A stretch of 64,000 nucleotides of DNA from Embleya sp051903075 (GTDB lineage: Bacteria; Actinomycetota; Actinomycetes; Streptomycetales; Streptomycetaceae), in the NCBI RefSeq assembly GCF_051903075.1, contig NZ_CP182423.1:1488001-1552000 (forward strand), given 5' to 3'. The translations under genes and the position numbers were made by a program. Positions 49,765 to 57,305 of this stretch are shown piece by piece. Numbering within the stretch: position 1 is the stretch's first letter; the number at the start of each line of letters is the position of its first letter. The notes under the pieces are model-generated. The model saw only the letters and a list, made by a program, of their open reading frames with translations, ran no database searches and was not told the DNA's origin.

Positions 49765-51228
49765 TCAGCAGACCTCGCGGGTGAAGGTGAGCGCGCGGGA
49801 CGGGGCCGGGAGGAGGACGCGGTCCAGGAGGCGGCCGGCGTCGAGGTCCCAGATTCGCGCGGTGTGGTCGTCGGCGCCGGTGGCCGCGACGGATCGGCCG
49901 CCGACCGTGCCGCACGCGACGGCGTGCACGCTGTCCGCGTGACCGGTCAGCGGCCGGCCGAGCGGGGTGCCGGCGCGCGGATCCCACACCCGCGCGGTGG
50001 CGTCGCCGGCGGCGCCGACCACGACGGGACGGCCGCGCACGGTCGTACAGGCGAGCGCGTGCACCACGCCTGTGTGGCCGGTCATCGGCGCGCCGACGGG
50101 CCGACCCTCGGCGGGGTCCCACACCCGAACGGTGCCGTCGGCGGAGCCGCTGACCACGACGGGGCGGCCGTCGAGGACGGTGCAGGCCGGCGCGTGCACG
50201 GGTCCGGTGTGGCCGGTCGGGGACGTCCCGATCGGCCGGCCCGTGAGCGGGTCCCACATCCGGATCGTGGCGTCGGCGGAGCCGCTGACCACGATCGGCC
50301 GGCCGTGCAGCGTGGTGCACGCCAACGCGGTCACCCACCCGGTGTGTCCGGTCAGCGGCTCGCCGAGTCGGGCCCGACCGGTCAGGTCCCAGAGCCGGAC
50401 CGCGTTGTCGCGGGACCCGGTGGCCGCGATCGGCCGGCCGCGCACGGTGGTGCAGGCGATCGCGTGCACCCACCAGACGGGTTCGGCCAGGGTGGCGTCG
50501 ATCGGGTCGGGGATGTCGAGGCGGCGGATCCGGATCCGGTCGCCCTGCCCGCCGGTGACCACGACCGGCCGGCCGGCGACCGTGGCACAGGCCGAAGGCG
50601 TCGCCGTGCTGTACACGGGAAGGCCGCGACCGGGCAATTCCCCCATCGCCTGCCGGATCCGCCGGGCCGCCACGGAGAAGGCGACGTGCGGGCGCGCCGG
50701 GTCGGCATCCAGTCCGGTACGCGCGACCTCGTCGAAAACCCGGCCGAGGACTCGCCCGAACCCCCCGTCGCACACACCCGGCTCCCCCACGCCGGCGGCA
50801 ATCACCCACACCCGCGCGGACGTTTCCGAACGATCCACCAACGCCCGCAGCGCAGCCGCATCGGCCCACCACAAATCCAGCAGAAAAAGCGTCGGCGCGT
50901 CACTCCGTTCCGCATCGGCGATCCACGGCCCGACCGCGACACCGGGCCCGATCCGCCCGTGGTCGGTGACGTAGACCACCCGGGCGGCGGCGATCGTATC
51001 CGCCACACCGCTGCCCGACTCCGCACCCCGAACGCCGGTATGGACCTCCGTCGTGCGATACCCGAGCCGGGTGAGCGCCGCGGCAGCCTCCGCCCAAGCC
51101 GGCGCGCCCCCTCCGTACCCTCCGCACCCATCCGAACCGACCGCATCCAACCGGCCGATCCCCACCACCACGGCACGCGCGTCAGCCTCCACCGGGACCC
51201 GCTCCCCACCCTCGGCACCAGCCGGCAT
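49765..51228 (-). CDS. Degenerate caspase-like domain fused to WD40 repeats
   Basis: A 487-residue protein. Residues 18-215 follow the caspase-like layout of actinobacterial proteins (ARAVVVGIGRLDAV, VYVTDHG with H90, LFLLDLWWADA, WVIAAGVGEP), but where the catalytic Cys is expected after LLD (LDxCxSG) it has LWW, so it is probably not a protease. Residues 230-480 carry six WD40-type blades, each ending as in GSADGTVRVWDP or GSRDNAVRLWDL, about 42-44 residues per unit: one propeller. ATG 51228 was preferred to a longer frame. It is divergent from an acyl-CoA ligase gene. Likely a scaffold; partner unknown. Confidence 0.75.
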   Translation of the reverse strand: MPAGAEGGERVPVEADARAVVVGIGRLDAVGSDGCGGYGGGAPAWAEAAAALTRLGYRTTEVHTGVRGAESGSGVADTIAAARVVYVTDHGRIGPGVAVGPWIADAERSDAPTLFLLDLWWADAAALRALVDRSETSARVWVIAAGVGEPGVCDGGFGRVLGRVFDEVARTGLDADPARPHVAFSVAARRIRQAMGELPGRGLPVYSTATPSACATVAGRPVVVTGGQGDRIRIRRLDIPDPIDATLAEPVWWVHAIACTTVRGRPIAATGSRDNAVRLWDLTGRARLGEPLTGHTGWVTALACTTLHGRPIVVSGSADATIRMWDPLTGRPIGTSPTGHTGPVHAPACTVLDGRPVVVSGSADGTVRVWDPAEGRPVGAPMTGHTGVVHALACTTVRGRPVVVGAAGDATARVWDPRAGTPLGRPLTGHADSVHAVACGTVGGRSVAATGADDHTARIWDLDAGRLLDRVLLPAPSRALTFTREVC

Positions 51229-51351
51229 GCCGGCGCGACGCGACCCAGGGGACGACTTCGCGGATCTGCGCACGGGCGAGGGCGGTCGGTAAATCCTCCC
51301 GAAAGAAGGAGGCGGGCACGCCCTCCACGAGAACCTGTTTTCGCCATATCC

Positions 51352-51381
51352 TTGACGTCGTCAAAAACCCTTGCCTATCGT
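51352..51381 (+). promoter_or_regulatory. Putative promoter with overlapping dyad
   Basis: TTGACG at 51352-51357 and TATCGT at 51376-51381, 18 bp apart, suggest a vegetative-type promoter. The -35 box is part of the perfect dyad TTGAC-GTC-GTCAA (51352-51364), a likely operator. It lies 50-80 bp before the acyl-CoA ligase gene. Confidence 0.5.
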
Positions 51382-51430
51382 TCCCGTGCCGACGCGGGTC
51401 GCGCGGACGACGAGGCACGAGGGGATCACC

Positions 51431-52987
51431 ATGGCGGGCGGCACGATCGACGGATTCCAGGTGCACGGACAGGACATCCCCTGGCTGCTCCGGCACTGGG
51501 CCGAGCACCGCCCCGAACATCCGGCCCTGGTCTGGGAGCCCGCCGACGGCACCGGCCGCACCTGGACCTACGCCGAACTGCTGCGCGACACCGAACGATT
51601 GGCCGCCGGCCTGACCGGACGCGGCATCGGCCGCGGCGCCAAGGTCCTGGTCCACAGCGAGAACTGCCCCGAGATGGTGCTGGCCTGGCTGGCCTGCGCG
51701 ACCGTCGGCGCGGTGGCGGTGACCACGAACACCCGCGCGACCCCCGCCGAGATCGCCTACTTCGTCGAACGCGCCGGGTGCGTGGCCGCCGTCACCCAAC
51801 CCCACCTGGCGGCTCCGCTGGCACAGTCCGGCGCCACGTTGGAATGGGTCGCGGTCATCGACGGCACCGCCCCGGACACGGTCCCCTTCGCCGACCTGTA
51901 CGGCGACGCCGCGACCTGGACCGGACGCCCGATCGAACCGCTGCTCCCGTTCGGGATCATGTTCACCTCCGGCACCACCAGCCGCCCCAAGGCCGTCGTA
52001 CACACGCATGCCAACGCGATCTGGGCAAGCCGCTCGGGTCCGCGCGGCATCGACCTGGGCCCCGACGACCGTTACCTGATCCACCTGCCCTTTTTCCATG
52101 TCAACGCGCAGAGTTGGTCGTTCTTCTCGGTACTCGGCGTGGGTGCGACCGCCGTCCTGACGCCCAAGTGGTCGACCAGCCGGTTCTGGGACGTGGTCGG
52201 CCGGCACGGGATCACCCACATGTCGCTGATGCCGTTCTGCTTCGGCGTACTCGCCGCCCCGAACCGCCCGGAAACCGCCCTGCGGGTGGGCGTGTTCGGC
52301 CAGGTCGCCCCGGCCCTGGACACGATGCTCGGACTGCGCGTGTACGCCGCGTTCGGCATGACCGAGACGGTCACCCACGCGATCACCGGCAAACCCACCG
52401 AGTACCTGCCCGCCCGCTCGATGGGCCGCCCCGCACCCGGGTACGCCTGCGCCGTGGTCGACCCCGAAACCGGCCGGGAATGCGCCGAGGGCGAGGTGGG
52501 CGAGCTGTGGCTGCGCGGCCAACGCGGCGTGCAGCTGTTCCTGGAGTACCACGGCGATCCAGAGGCCACCGAGGCCGCGTTCGTCGGCGACTGGTTCCGC
52601 ACCGGCGACATGGTCCTACTCGGCGCCGGCGGCAACGTGTTCTACCGCGAACGCGACAAGGACCTGCTCAAGGTCGGCGGCGAAAACGTCTCGGCCCGCG
52701 AGGTCGAGGACGTCATCGGCGCGATCCCAGGCGTCACCTCGGTCGCCGTGGTCGGCAAACAACACGACTTCCTCAGCGAGGTCGTGGTGGCCTTCGTAAT
52801 CCGCGCGGCAAACGCCCCGGACGAGAACACCCTGGAAAAAACCATCCTGTCGGCCTGCCGAGAACGCCTGTCCGACTACAAGGTCCCCCGCGCAATCTAC
52901 TTCGTAGACACCTTCCCCCTCGGCACCCTCGACAAGGTCCTCAAAAAGTCCCTACGCGAACTCGCCGACGCCCGCCCGGCGGTCTGA
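51431..52987 (+). CDS. AMP-forming acyl-CoA synthetase/ligase
   Basis: A 518-residue adenylate-forming enzyme of the CaiC/FadD-like group. It has the P-loop-like FTSGTTSRPKAVVHTHAN, the aromatic acyl-pocket region LPFFHVNAQSWSFF, YAAFGMTET, the hinge Asp in WFRTGDM, RERDKDLLKVGGENVSAREV, and the C-terminal catalytic lysine in TFPLGTLDKVLKK. It activates a carboxylate with ATP and loads it on CoA; substrate unknown. ATG 51431 has GAGGGG at 51419-51424. The gene is monocistronic here. It is divergent from the caspase/WD40 gene. Confidence 0.93.
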   Translation: MAGGTIDGFQVHGQDIPWLLRHWAEHRPEHPALVWEPADGTGRTWTYAELLRDTERLAAGLTGRGIGRGAKVLVHSENCPEMVLAWLACATVGAVAVTTNTRATPAEIAYFVERAGCVAAVTQPHLAAPLAQSGATLEWVAVIDGTAPDTVPFADLYGDAATWTGRPIEPLLPFGIMFTSGTTSRPKAVVHTHANAIWASRSGPRGIDLGPDDRYLIHLPFFHVNAQSWSFFSVLGVGATAVLTPKWSTSRFWDVVGRHGITHMSLMPFCFGVLAAPNRPETALRVGVFGQVAPALDTMLGLRVYAAFGMTETVTHAITGKPTEYLPARSMGRPAPGYACAVVDPETGRECAEGEVGELWLRGQRGVQLFLEYHGDPEATEAAFVGDWFRTGDMVLLGAGGNVFYRERDKDLLKVGGENVSAREVEDVIGAIPGVTSVAVVGKQHDFLSEVVVAFVIRAANAPDENTLEKTILSACRERLSDYKVPRAIYFVDTFPLGTLDKVLKKSLRELADARPAV

Positions 52988-53261
52988 ACCGGCGGCCGGC
53001 ACGAACAGGCCCGAATCCCGCAAGTCCCAGCCAGGCCAAGGCCGTTGGATCACGTCCGGACCGCACCAGATGTGGAGGCGGCTGTTCTTCCGTGGCTCGC
53101 CTGACCGTGCGCGCGAGGTCGGACGCGGACGGTTGCCGTGCGTGGGCACATTGGTCAATGTAGGCCCGGCAAACGCGGCTCGATCACCCGACGGGCCCGA
53201 TGCGCGCAACCCGCCCGCTTGTGTCGTTGCGGGCGGGCATGAGGGATGGGTCCGGACAAGC

Positions 53262-53298
53262 GACCGCCCCGCCCCTGGCGGATCTGAGGGCGGGGCGG
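53262..53298 (-). terminator. Hairpin terminator of the XRE-DUF397 operon
   Basis: Perfect 12-bp arms (53262-53273 and 53287-53298) directly follow the DUF397 stop on the minus strand. The gene-free stretch 52988-53305 otherwise holds only a short open end on the plus strand, discussed among the rejected items. Confidence 0.75.
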
Positions 53299-53305
53299 TT
53301 GCCGT

Positions 53306-53494
53306 CTAGTGGGCAGTGGCTGCCAGGAACGCGGACCATGCCTGGGCGCCGGGGGTGATCACGGGCGACTCGGGGATCTTGCTGTCTCGAACACCGACCA
53401 CATTGGTCAGGTGCGCAACCTCGACGCATTCGCCGCCGGATCCTCCGCTGTGGGAGCTCTTACGCCATATCCCCATCTGCTGCTGCTCGTTCAT
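53306..53494 (-). CDS. DUF397 small protein
   Basis: A 62-residue DUF397 protein with the family pattern: IWRKSSHSGGSGGECVEVAH, VGVRDSKIPESPVI and AWSAFLAA. DUF397 proteins are small partners encoded next to XRE/DUF5753 regulators in Streptomyces; in the abaA and whiJ systems such sets affect development and antibiotic production. ATG 53494 overlaps the upstream gene's stop by 4 bp (ATGA), so the two are translationally coupled. It probably binds or antagonises that regulator. Confidence 0.93.
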   Translation of the reverse strand: MNEQQQMGIWRKSSHSGGSGGECVEVAHLTNVVGVRDSKIPESPVITPGAQAWSAFLAATAH

Positions 53495-54306
53495 AGACTC
53501 TTGGCAATCCCTTCGATCAATTCGACGCTCTGGTCCTTCCACAACGCCTGAGACCTGATTCGCCCGTAGCGCTGGGCCAGGATGGCGACGTGCTCGGGCT
53601 CGCTGATCCACTGGTCACCACCCTGCCCTTCCATGTAGCCGAGATCCTGCCCGTCGCACGTCCTCAGGAGAATCATGGGCCCTTCGAGGCCGCTGTGCTC
53701 CTCTGTTCCCTGCGGCATCACCTGGAGCGACAGGTACCGCAACTTGGCACACTCGACGATGTGTTCAAGCTGACGTCGCAATGCCGGCTTACCGCCGAGC
53801 GGCCGGCGCAGGACGTGTTCCTCGATCACGAACGACAGTTCGGGGGGATTGCGCCGGGTGAGCAGCGGCTGCCGAGCCAACCGCTTTGCCGTCCACTTGT
53901 CCACCTGTGTGTCGTCGTGCGGCGGGACGAACGCGTCGAGCGTGGCCCTGGCGTACTCCTCGGTCTGCAGCAGTCCGGGGAGAACCATGGTGTTGTACGA
54001 GCAAAGACTCAGGCAGTCCGCCTCCTTGGCGGCGTACTCGCCGAACAAGCGGGGCGAGATCTTGGGATGTGACCTCAACTTCTCCGCCGCCGCCGACACC
54101 ACGCCTCTGGCTTTGAGCAGGGTGTCCAGTTCGGCGAACGTCCGAGCGTCCGGGAACCGTGCTCCTCTCTCCCATGACCTGACCGTGGACTCCGAGTTGC
54201 CGATGTAGTCGGCGACTTGAAGACGGCTCAAGCCGAGATCTTCGCGCAGAGCTTGCATCTGCGCGCCCAGCATCTGGGCCGCGATGTCCCTGTTCTCTGC
54301 TGTCAC
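53491..54306 (-). CDS. XRE-type regulator with DUF5753 domain
   Basis: A 271-residue regulator. Residues 14-70 form an XRE helix-turn-helix (LREDLGLSRLQVADYIGNSE, STVRSWERGARFPD). The rest is a DUF5753 ligand/partner domain: MVLPGLLQTEEYARATLDAF, KRLARQPLLTRRNPPELSFV, VIEEHVLRRPLGG and YMEGQGGDQWISEPEHV. This is the WhiJ/AbaA-like architecture. ATG 54306. It heads a two-gene operon with DUF397 and is divergent, across 650 bp, from an RsbW-like ATPase gene of the same type of locus. Target genes unknown. Confidence 0.93.
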   Translation of the reverse strand: MTAENRDIAAQMLGAQMQALREDLGLSRLQVADYIGNSESTVRSWERGARFPDARTFAELDTLLKARGVVSAAAEKLRSHPKISPRLFGEYAAKEADCLSLCSYNTMVLPGLLQTEEYARATLDAFVPPHDDTQVDKWTAKRLARQPLLTRRNPPELSFVIEEHVLRRPLGGKPALRRQLEHIVECAKLRYLSLQVMPQGTEEHSGLEGPMILLRTCDGQDLGYMEGQGGDQWISEPEHVAILAQRYGRIRSQALWKDQSVELIEGIAKSL

Positions 54307-54952
54307 GTGATGTACCTCCCCTGTGCCAGCGGCGTCCCCTCCTGTATCAGGGCCGTCTCACCGCGTATCGGTGCGGTGTCGGCGGCGTGGAGGGATGTTC
54401 CGCGTGCGGCCGGACCCCGGATCACGTGTGCACGCACTGTGCCGGGTCGACCACTGGTCACGGTAGCTCTGCGGCATTGATGCTGGAGGCATGACGCCAC
54501 ATCACCCTTCGATCGTGTTCCCTCGGCCGCCCTCGAACCGGCGGAAGTCGTCGCGGGCCGGTACTGCGACGCGGTGTGGATCGGGCGGACGCCGGGACCT
54601 CGGCCACGGGGAGATGTCGGCCTTCCTGGTTGCGCCTGAGTAGTAACCGTTCCGTCCCCCGCGACCCCCGACGTGTCGCGAGCGCTGTCCGGCCGACGGC
54701 CTGCACCGTCTCGTCGGCCGTCCCTCCTCCCTTTTTGACCTGGCCGGGCACCATGGGTCGCCGGCCGGGTGAGCGATCACCGCCTGGAGCTGCGATGCCG
54801 CACGTCCCGAACACGATCGGTGGCGTATCCCCCGCCACCCCCGCGAGGCACACCGACAGGGCTTTAGGCGTCCTGCGGGTCGGGGGGGCGCTGAAGCTCG
54901 GCAAGTTGGCCCGGTCCGCCGGACCGCGCAGCCGACCGGCGAGACCACCGCT
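54307..54952. other. Divergent intergenic region of the XRE/ATPase locus
   Basis: About 650 bp separate the divergent XRE and ATPase genes. Open frames on both strands here are Arg/Pro-rich and match no family I recognise. The base composition is like the neighbours. It must contain both promoters, and no strong dyad was found. Confidence 0.4.
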
Positions 54953-54955
54953 TTG

Positions 54956-55495
54956 GTGAGGAACGGCCCGTCGACGGCGAGCGCCCCTCGCGCCGTCGGC
55001 TGTCGGGTCTACACGAGGTCGTTGCCGTCCCTGCCGGAATCCGCTCGGGAGGCGCGTCGGTTGGTGACGTCCGCCTTGGCCGGGTGGGGGCTCGTCGACG
55101 ACGGCCGGGCGGTCGTTGTCGTCACCGAGTTGATGTCGAACGCCCACCGTCACGCCGCTACGCCGACGATCCGCGTCGGCGTGCGGCGGATGGGGCCGCG
55201 GGTGGTGCGGGTGTTCGTGGTGGACCGGTCGGACGACATGCCGATGGTCCGGCGTGCGGACACCGGTTCCGTCGACGGGCGGGGTCTGACCCTGGTGGAC
55301 GCGTTGTCCGAAGGCCGGTGGGGGGTGGAGCCGTTGCCCGTCGGCAAGCGGGTGTGGGCCGAAGTGACCTGTTCCACGGCTGCGAGCCGCGTATCCGCCG
55401 GCTCGAATCGCACATCCGCGCCTACCTGGAGCAGCGCGCCACCGCATGACGAAGCACTCCGCCCCGGTCGTGAAGGAATCCACGATGTCCCTTGA
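54956..55495 (+). CDS. RsbW-like ATP-binding protein (HATPase_c_2)
   Basis: A 179-residue protein with a GHKL ATPase domain: N box VVVVTELMSNAHRHA, strand IRVGVRRMGPRVVRVFVVDR, and GRGLTLVDALSEGRWGVEPL, closing with GKRVWAEVTC. It belongs to the many stand-alone RsbW/SpoIIAB-like proteins of Streptomyces that act as anti-sigma factors or kinases. The last about 40 residues are Ser/Pro-rich and unlike the family, so the natural end may have been shifted by a late frameshift. GTG 54956 was chosen, with TTG one codon earlier. It starts a three-gene run. Confidence 0.85.
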   Translation: MRNGPSTASAPRAVGCRVYTRSLPSLPESAREARRLVTSALAGWGLVDDGRAVVVVTELMSNAHRHAATPTIRVGVRRMGPRVVRVFVVDRSDDMPMVRRADTGSVDGRGLTLVDALSEGRWGVEPLPVGKRVWAEVTCSTAASRVSAGSNRTSAPTWSSAPPHDEALRPGREGIHDVP

Positions 55496-56006
55496 CCCTG
55501 TTGTCCCTTCGGACGTGCCGCCGCGAGGGGGTGAGCCGTGGGCGTGGCTGCTGGACGCGGCACCAGTGGCGCCGCAGGCGCGCGCGGAGTGGGCCCACGC
55601 CGGGGACGGGTGGTTCACGCCCGGGAGGGTGTTCTCCGCCGTGACCTTCCCGGCAGGGGCCGTGCACGCCGCCCTCGGGAGTCGGCTGTTGGGCGAGTTC
55701 GCGAACCATCTCACGGCGGTGATCGACGGGCCGATGTTCTATCGGCCGAGGACGAACCGGCGCGACGACGACACGTTCACCGCTCTCGTGTCCTGCTCCG
55801 TGGGCCGCCGTTGGCGCGTGCCGTTGACGACGGTGGAGCCGGCTCCCCGGCCCATGTTGCTCCCCGCGCCCGATCGGTACACGCCGGAGCGTACGAGCCC
55901 GTGGTGGGTCGTCTCCGTGGCGGAAGCGGAACCGGCTCGCTTCTGTTCGCCCCGGGCATTGACCCGGCTCGTCAACGCCGGACGCGGACGATGGGTGAAC
56001 CGGTGA
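55485..56006 (+). CDS. Hypothetical protein of the ATPase locus
   Basis: A 173-residue protein with no signal peptide or membrane helix. A Trp-rich N-terminus (EPWAWLLDAAPVAPQARAEW) and a basic Arg-rich middle (FYRPRTNRRDDDTFTAL) are the visible features. No family is recognised. ATG 55485 has GAAGGA upstream, which decides against ATG 55446. The gene overlaps the ATPase gene's end by 11 bp and the next gene's start, so it is part of one operon with both. Confidence 0.65.
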   Translation: MSLDPVVPSDVPPRGGEPWAWLLDAAPVAPQARAEWAHAGDGWFTPGRVFSAVTFPAGAVHAALGSRLLGEFANHLTAVIDGPMFYRPRTNRRDDDTFTALVSCSVGRRWRVPLTTVEPAPRPMLLPAPDRYTPERTSPWWVVSVAEAEPARFCSPRALTRLVNAGRGRWVNR

Positions 56007-56467
56007 CGGAGACACGGGAGCAGACCTTCCGGCGCCTGGATGACGCGATCAGGGACGTGTCCGGCGGGCAGTTCGAGGTCAGGCCACCGAGCGGGGTGTA
56101 CCTCCGAGACGTGCTCGTCCACCCGGAGGGCGGTGGCGTGTTCGATACGGAGATGTGCCCCGGCGGGTCGATGGTGTCGATCATCAGGGAATGGACCGAG
56201 GAACGGCCCGGGGTCGTGCGCCTGTGGGTGCTGCCGTTCGGTCCGCGTGCCGCCCACCTGACGACGGTCATGTGGGTGGGCACCGACCTCGACGTTCAGG
56301 GACGGTACGCCGGGTGGCTCGCGGCGCTCGCGGCGGACGGATGGCACATCCCGGCCCCCGCCGGGAGCCTGTGCGGCTGCGAAAGCGGTGCGCCCGAGAT
56401 CGAGCAGGCCGACCAGGACGGCGGGCATCAAAGCCGGCGGGGGGTTGACGGCGTAGTTATTGAGTAA
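55991..56467 (+). CDS. Hypothetical protein of the ATPase locus
   Basis: About 158 residues. It begins ETREQTFRRLDDAIRDVSGG and has beta-rich repeats of the type EVRPPSGVYLRDVLVHPEGG, a strand pair VVRLWVLPFGPRAAHLTTVM and a Cys-containing end (AGSLCGCESGAPE). No family is recognised; no membrane helix. ATG 55991 or GTG 56003; the latter gives a 4-bp GTGA overlap with the previous stop. The C-terminal codons run into the operator of the next TetR gene, so its end may be recent. Confidence 0.6.
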   Translation: MGEPVTETREQTFRRLDDAIRDVSGGQFEVRPPSGVYLRDVLVHPEGGGVFDTEMCPGGSMVSIIREWTEERPGVVRLWVLPFGPRAAHLTTVMWVGTDLDVQGRYAGWLAALAADGWHIPAPAGSLCGCESGAPEIEQADQDGGHQSRRGVDGVVIE

Positions 56468-56472
56468 TAACT
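56455..56472. promoter_or_regulatory. TetR operator before the TetR gene
   Basis: AGTTATT-GAGT-AATAACT is a perfect 18-bp palindrome that ends 8 bp before the TetR start codon and overlaps the end of the previous gene. A near-identical copy lies at 57226-57243 before the exporter gene. Confidence 0.85.
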
Positions 56473-56480
56473 TACTTGGC

Positions 56481-57140
56481 ATGGCAGCTCCTACCAGTCG
56501 TGTGGCCGGCACTGTTCGGATGAGTGCGGACGAGCGTCGCGTTGCGGTGATTCGTGCCGCCGTGACCGAGTTTGCCAAGGGCGGTCTGAACGGCACCTCC
56601 ACCTCGGCGATCGCGAAGCGTGTCGGCGTTTCGCAGCCGTACCTGTTCCGTCTGTTCGACGACAAGAAGGCGCTCTTTCTCGCCACCGTGGAGTACGCCT
56701 TCGATCGGGTCGAGGAGCGCTTCCGCCGGGCCACCGAAGGCCTCACCGGTTACCCGGCGATGCATGCGATGGCGCACGCCTACCACGACTTCCTCGACAC
56801 CGACACCGATCTGCTGCGCATCCAGTTGCAGGCCTACGCCGCGGCCGAGGACGCCGAACTGCGGTCCGAGATCCGCGGGTTCTGGAACCGGCTGGACGCG
56901 TTCGCCCGGGAGGTCACCGGGGTCGACGGCGAGGAGCTGACCAACTTCTTCGCGCGCGGCATGCTCTGCAACGTCATCGCCTCACTCGACCTGCCCCGCA
57001 CCCGGTACTTCGACAACGTTCTCTCCGCGGACGGCAAGTTGCTCCACTGCGATCTGTGCGAGGACTCCGAGCGGTTCGGCGAGCTGCCCGCGCCCGAGCC
57101 GCCCGCCCCCGAGTCGCCCGCGTCCGCACCGTCCGACTGA
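56481..57140 (+). CDS. TetR-family repressor
   Basis: A 219-residue TetR protein. Helix-turn-helix: LNGTSTSAIAKRVGVSQPYL, then FRLFDDKKALFLATVEYAFD. The C-terminal domain (FLDTDTDLLRIQLQAYAAAE, then FFARGMLCNVIASLDL) is of the drug-exporter-repressor type, and the chain ends in a Pro/Glu/Ala-rich tail. ATG 56481 was chosen as the frame upstream is the operator. Operators of one type lie before this gene and before the MFS gene downstream on the same strand, indicating repression of both. Confidence 0.93.
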   Translation: MAAPTSRVAGTVRMSADERRVAVIRAAVTEFAKGGLNGTSTSAIAKRVGVSQPYLFRLFDDKKALFLATVEYAFDRVEERFRRATEGLTGYPAMHAMAHAYHDFLDTDTDLLRIQLQAYAAAEDAELRSEIRGFWNRLDAFAREVTGVDGEELTNFFARGMLCNVIASLDLPRTRYFDNVLSADGKLLHCDLCEDSERFGELPAPEPPAPESPASAPSD

Positions 57141-57225
57141 CCCACCCCCCACCCGACCCGCCCGCACCACGCGCGGGCCCTTCTCCGTCCGCCCCGGCGC
57201 CGAAGAGCAGAGCCCTGCCCGCAAT

Positions 57226-57243
57226 AGTTAGTAATCAATAACT
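57226..57243. promoter_or_regulatory. TetR operator before the MFS gene
   Basis: AGTTAGT-AATC-AATAACT has the same 7-4-7 layout as 56455-56472, with one mismatch between arms. A further half-site AGTTAGTCAT lies at 57260. It is 63 bp before the MFS start codon. Confidence 0.8.
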
Positions 57244-57305
57244 AATCCTGAGCGTCAAAGTTAGTCATCGATCACTACATCCGGAACCTCGACCCAAGGG
57301 ATCCC

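Noticed and set aside
48997..53163. A plus-strand open frame of almost 1400 codons.
   Set aside because: It runs across the blaI and WD40 genes (opposite strand) and the acyl-CoA ligase in the wrong frame; the translation is low-complexity and matches nothing.
53090..53163. A short end reading VARLTVRARSDADGCRAWAH that resembles a GNAT N-terminus.
   Set aside because: It stops after about 24 residues, has no partner segment nearby, and the similarity is too short to call a relic.
54502..54948. Open frames on both strands in the XRE/ATPase divergent region.
   Set aside because: Their composition is Arg/Ser/Pro-rich on both strands and neither has a good start; treated as non-coding.
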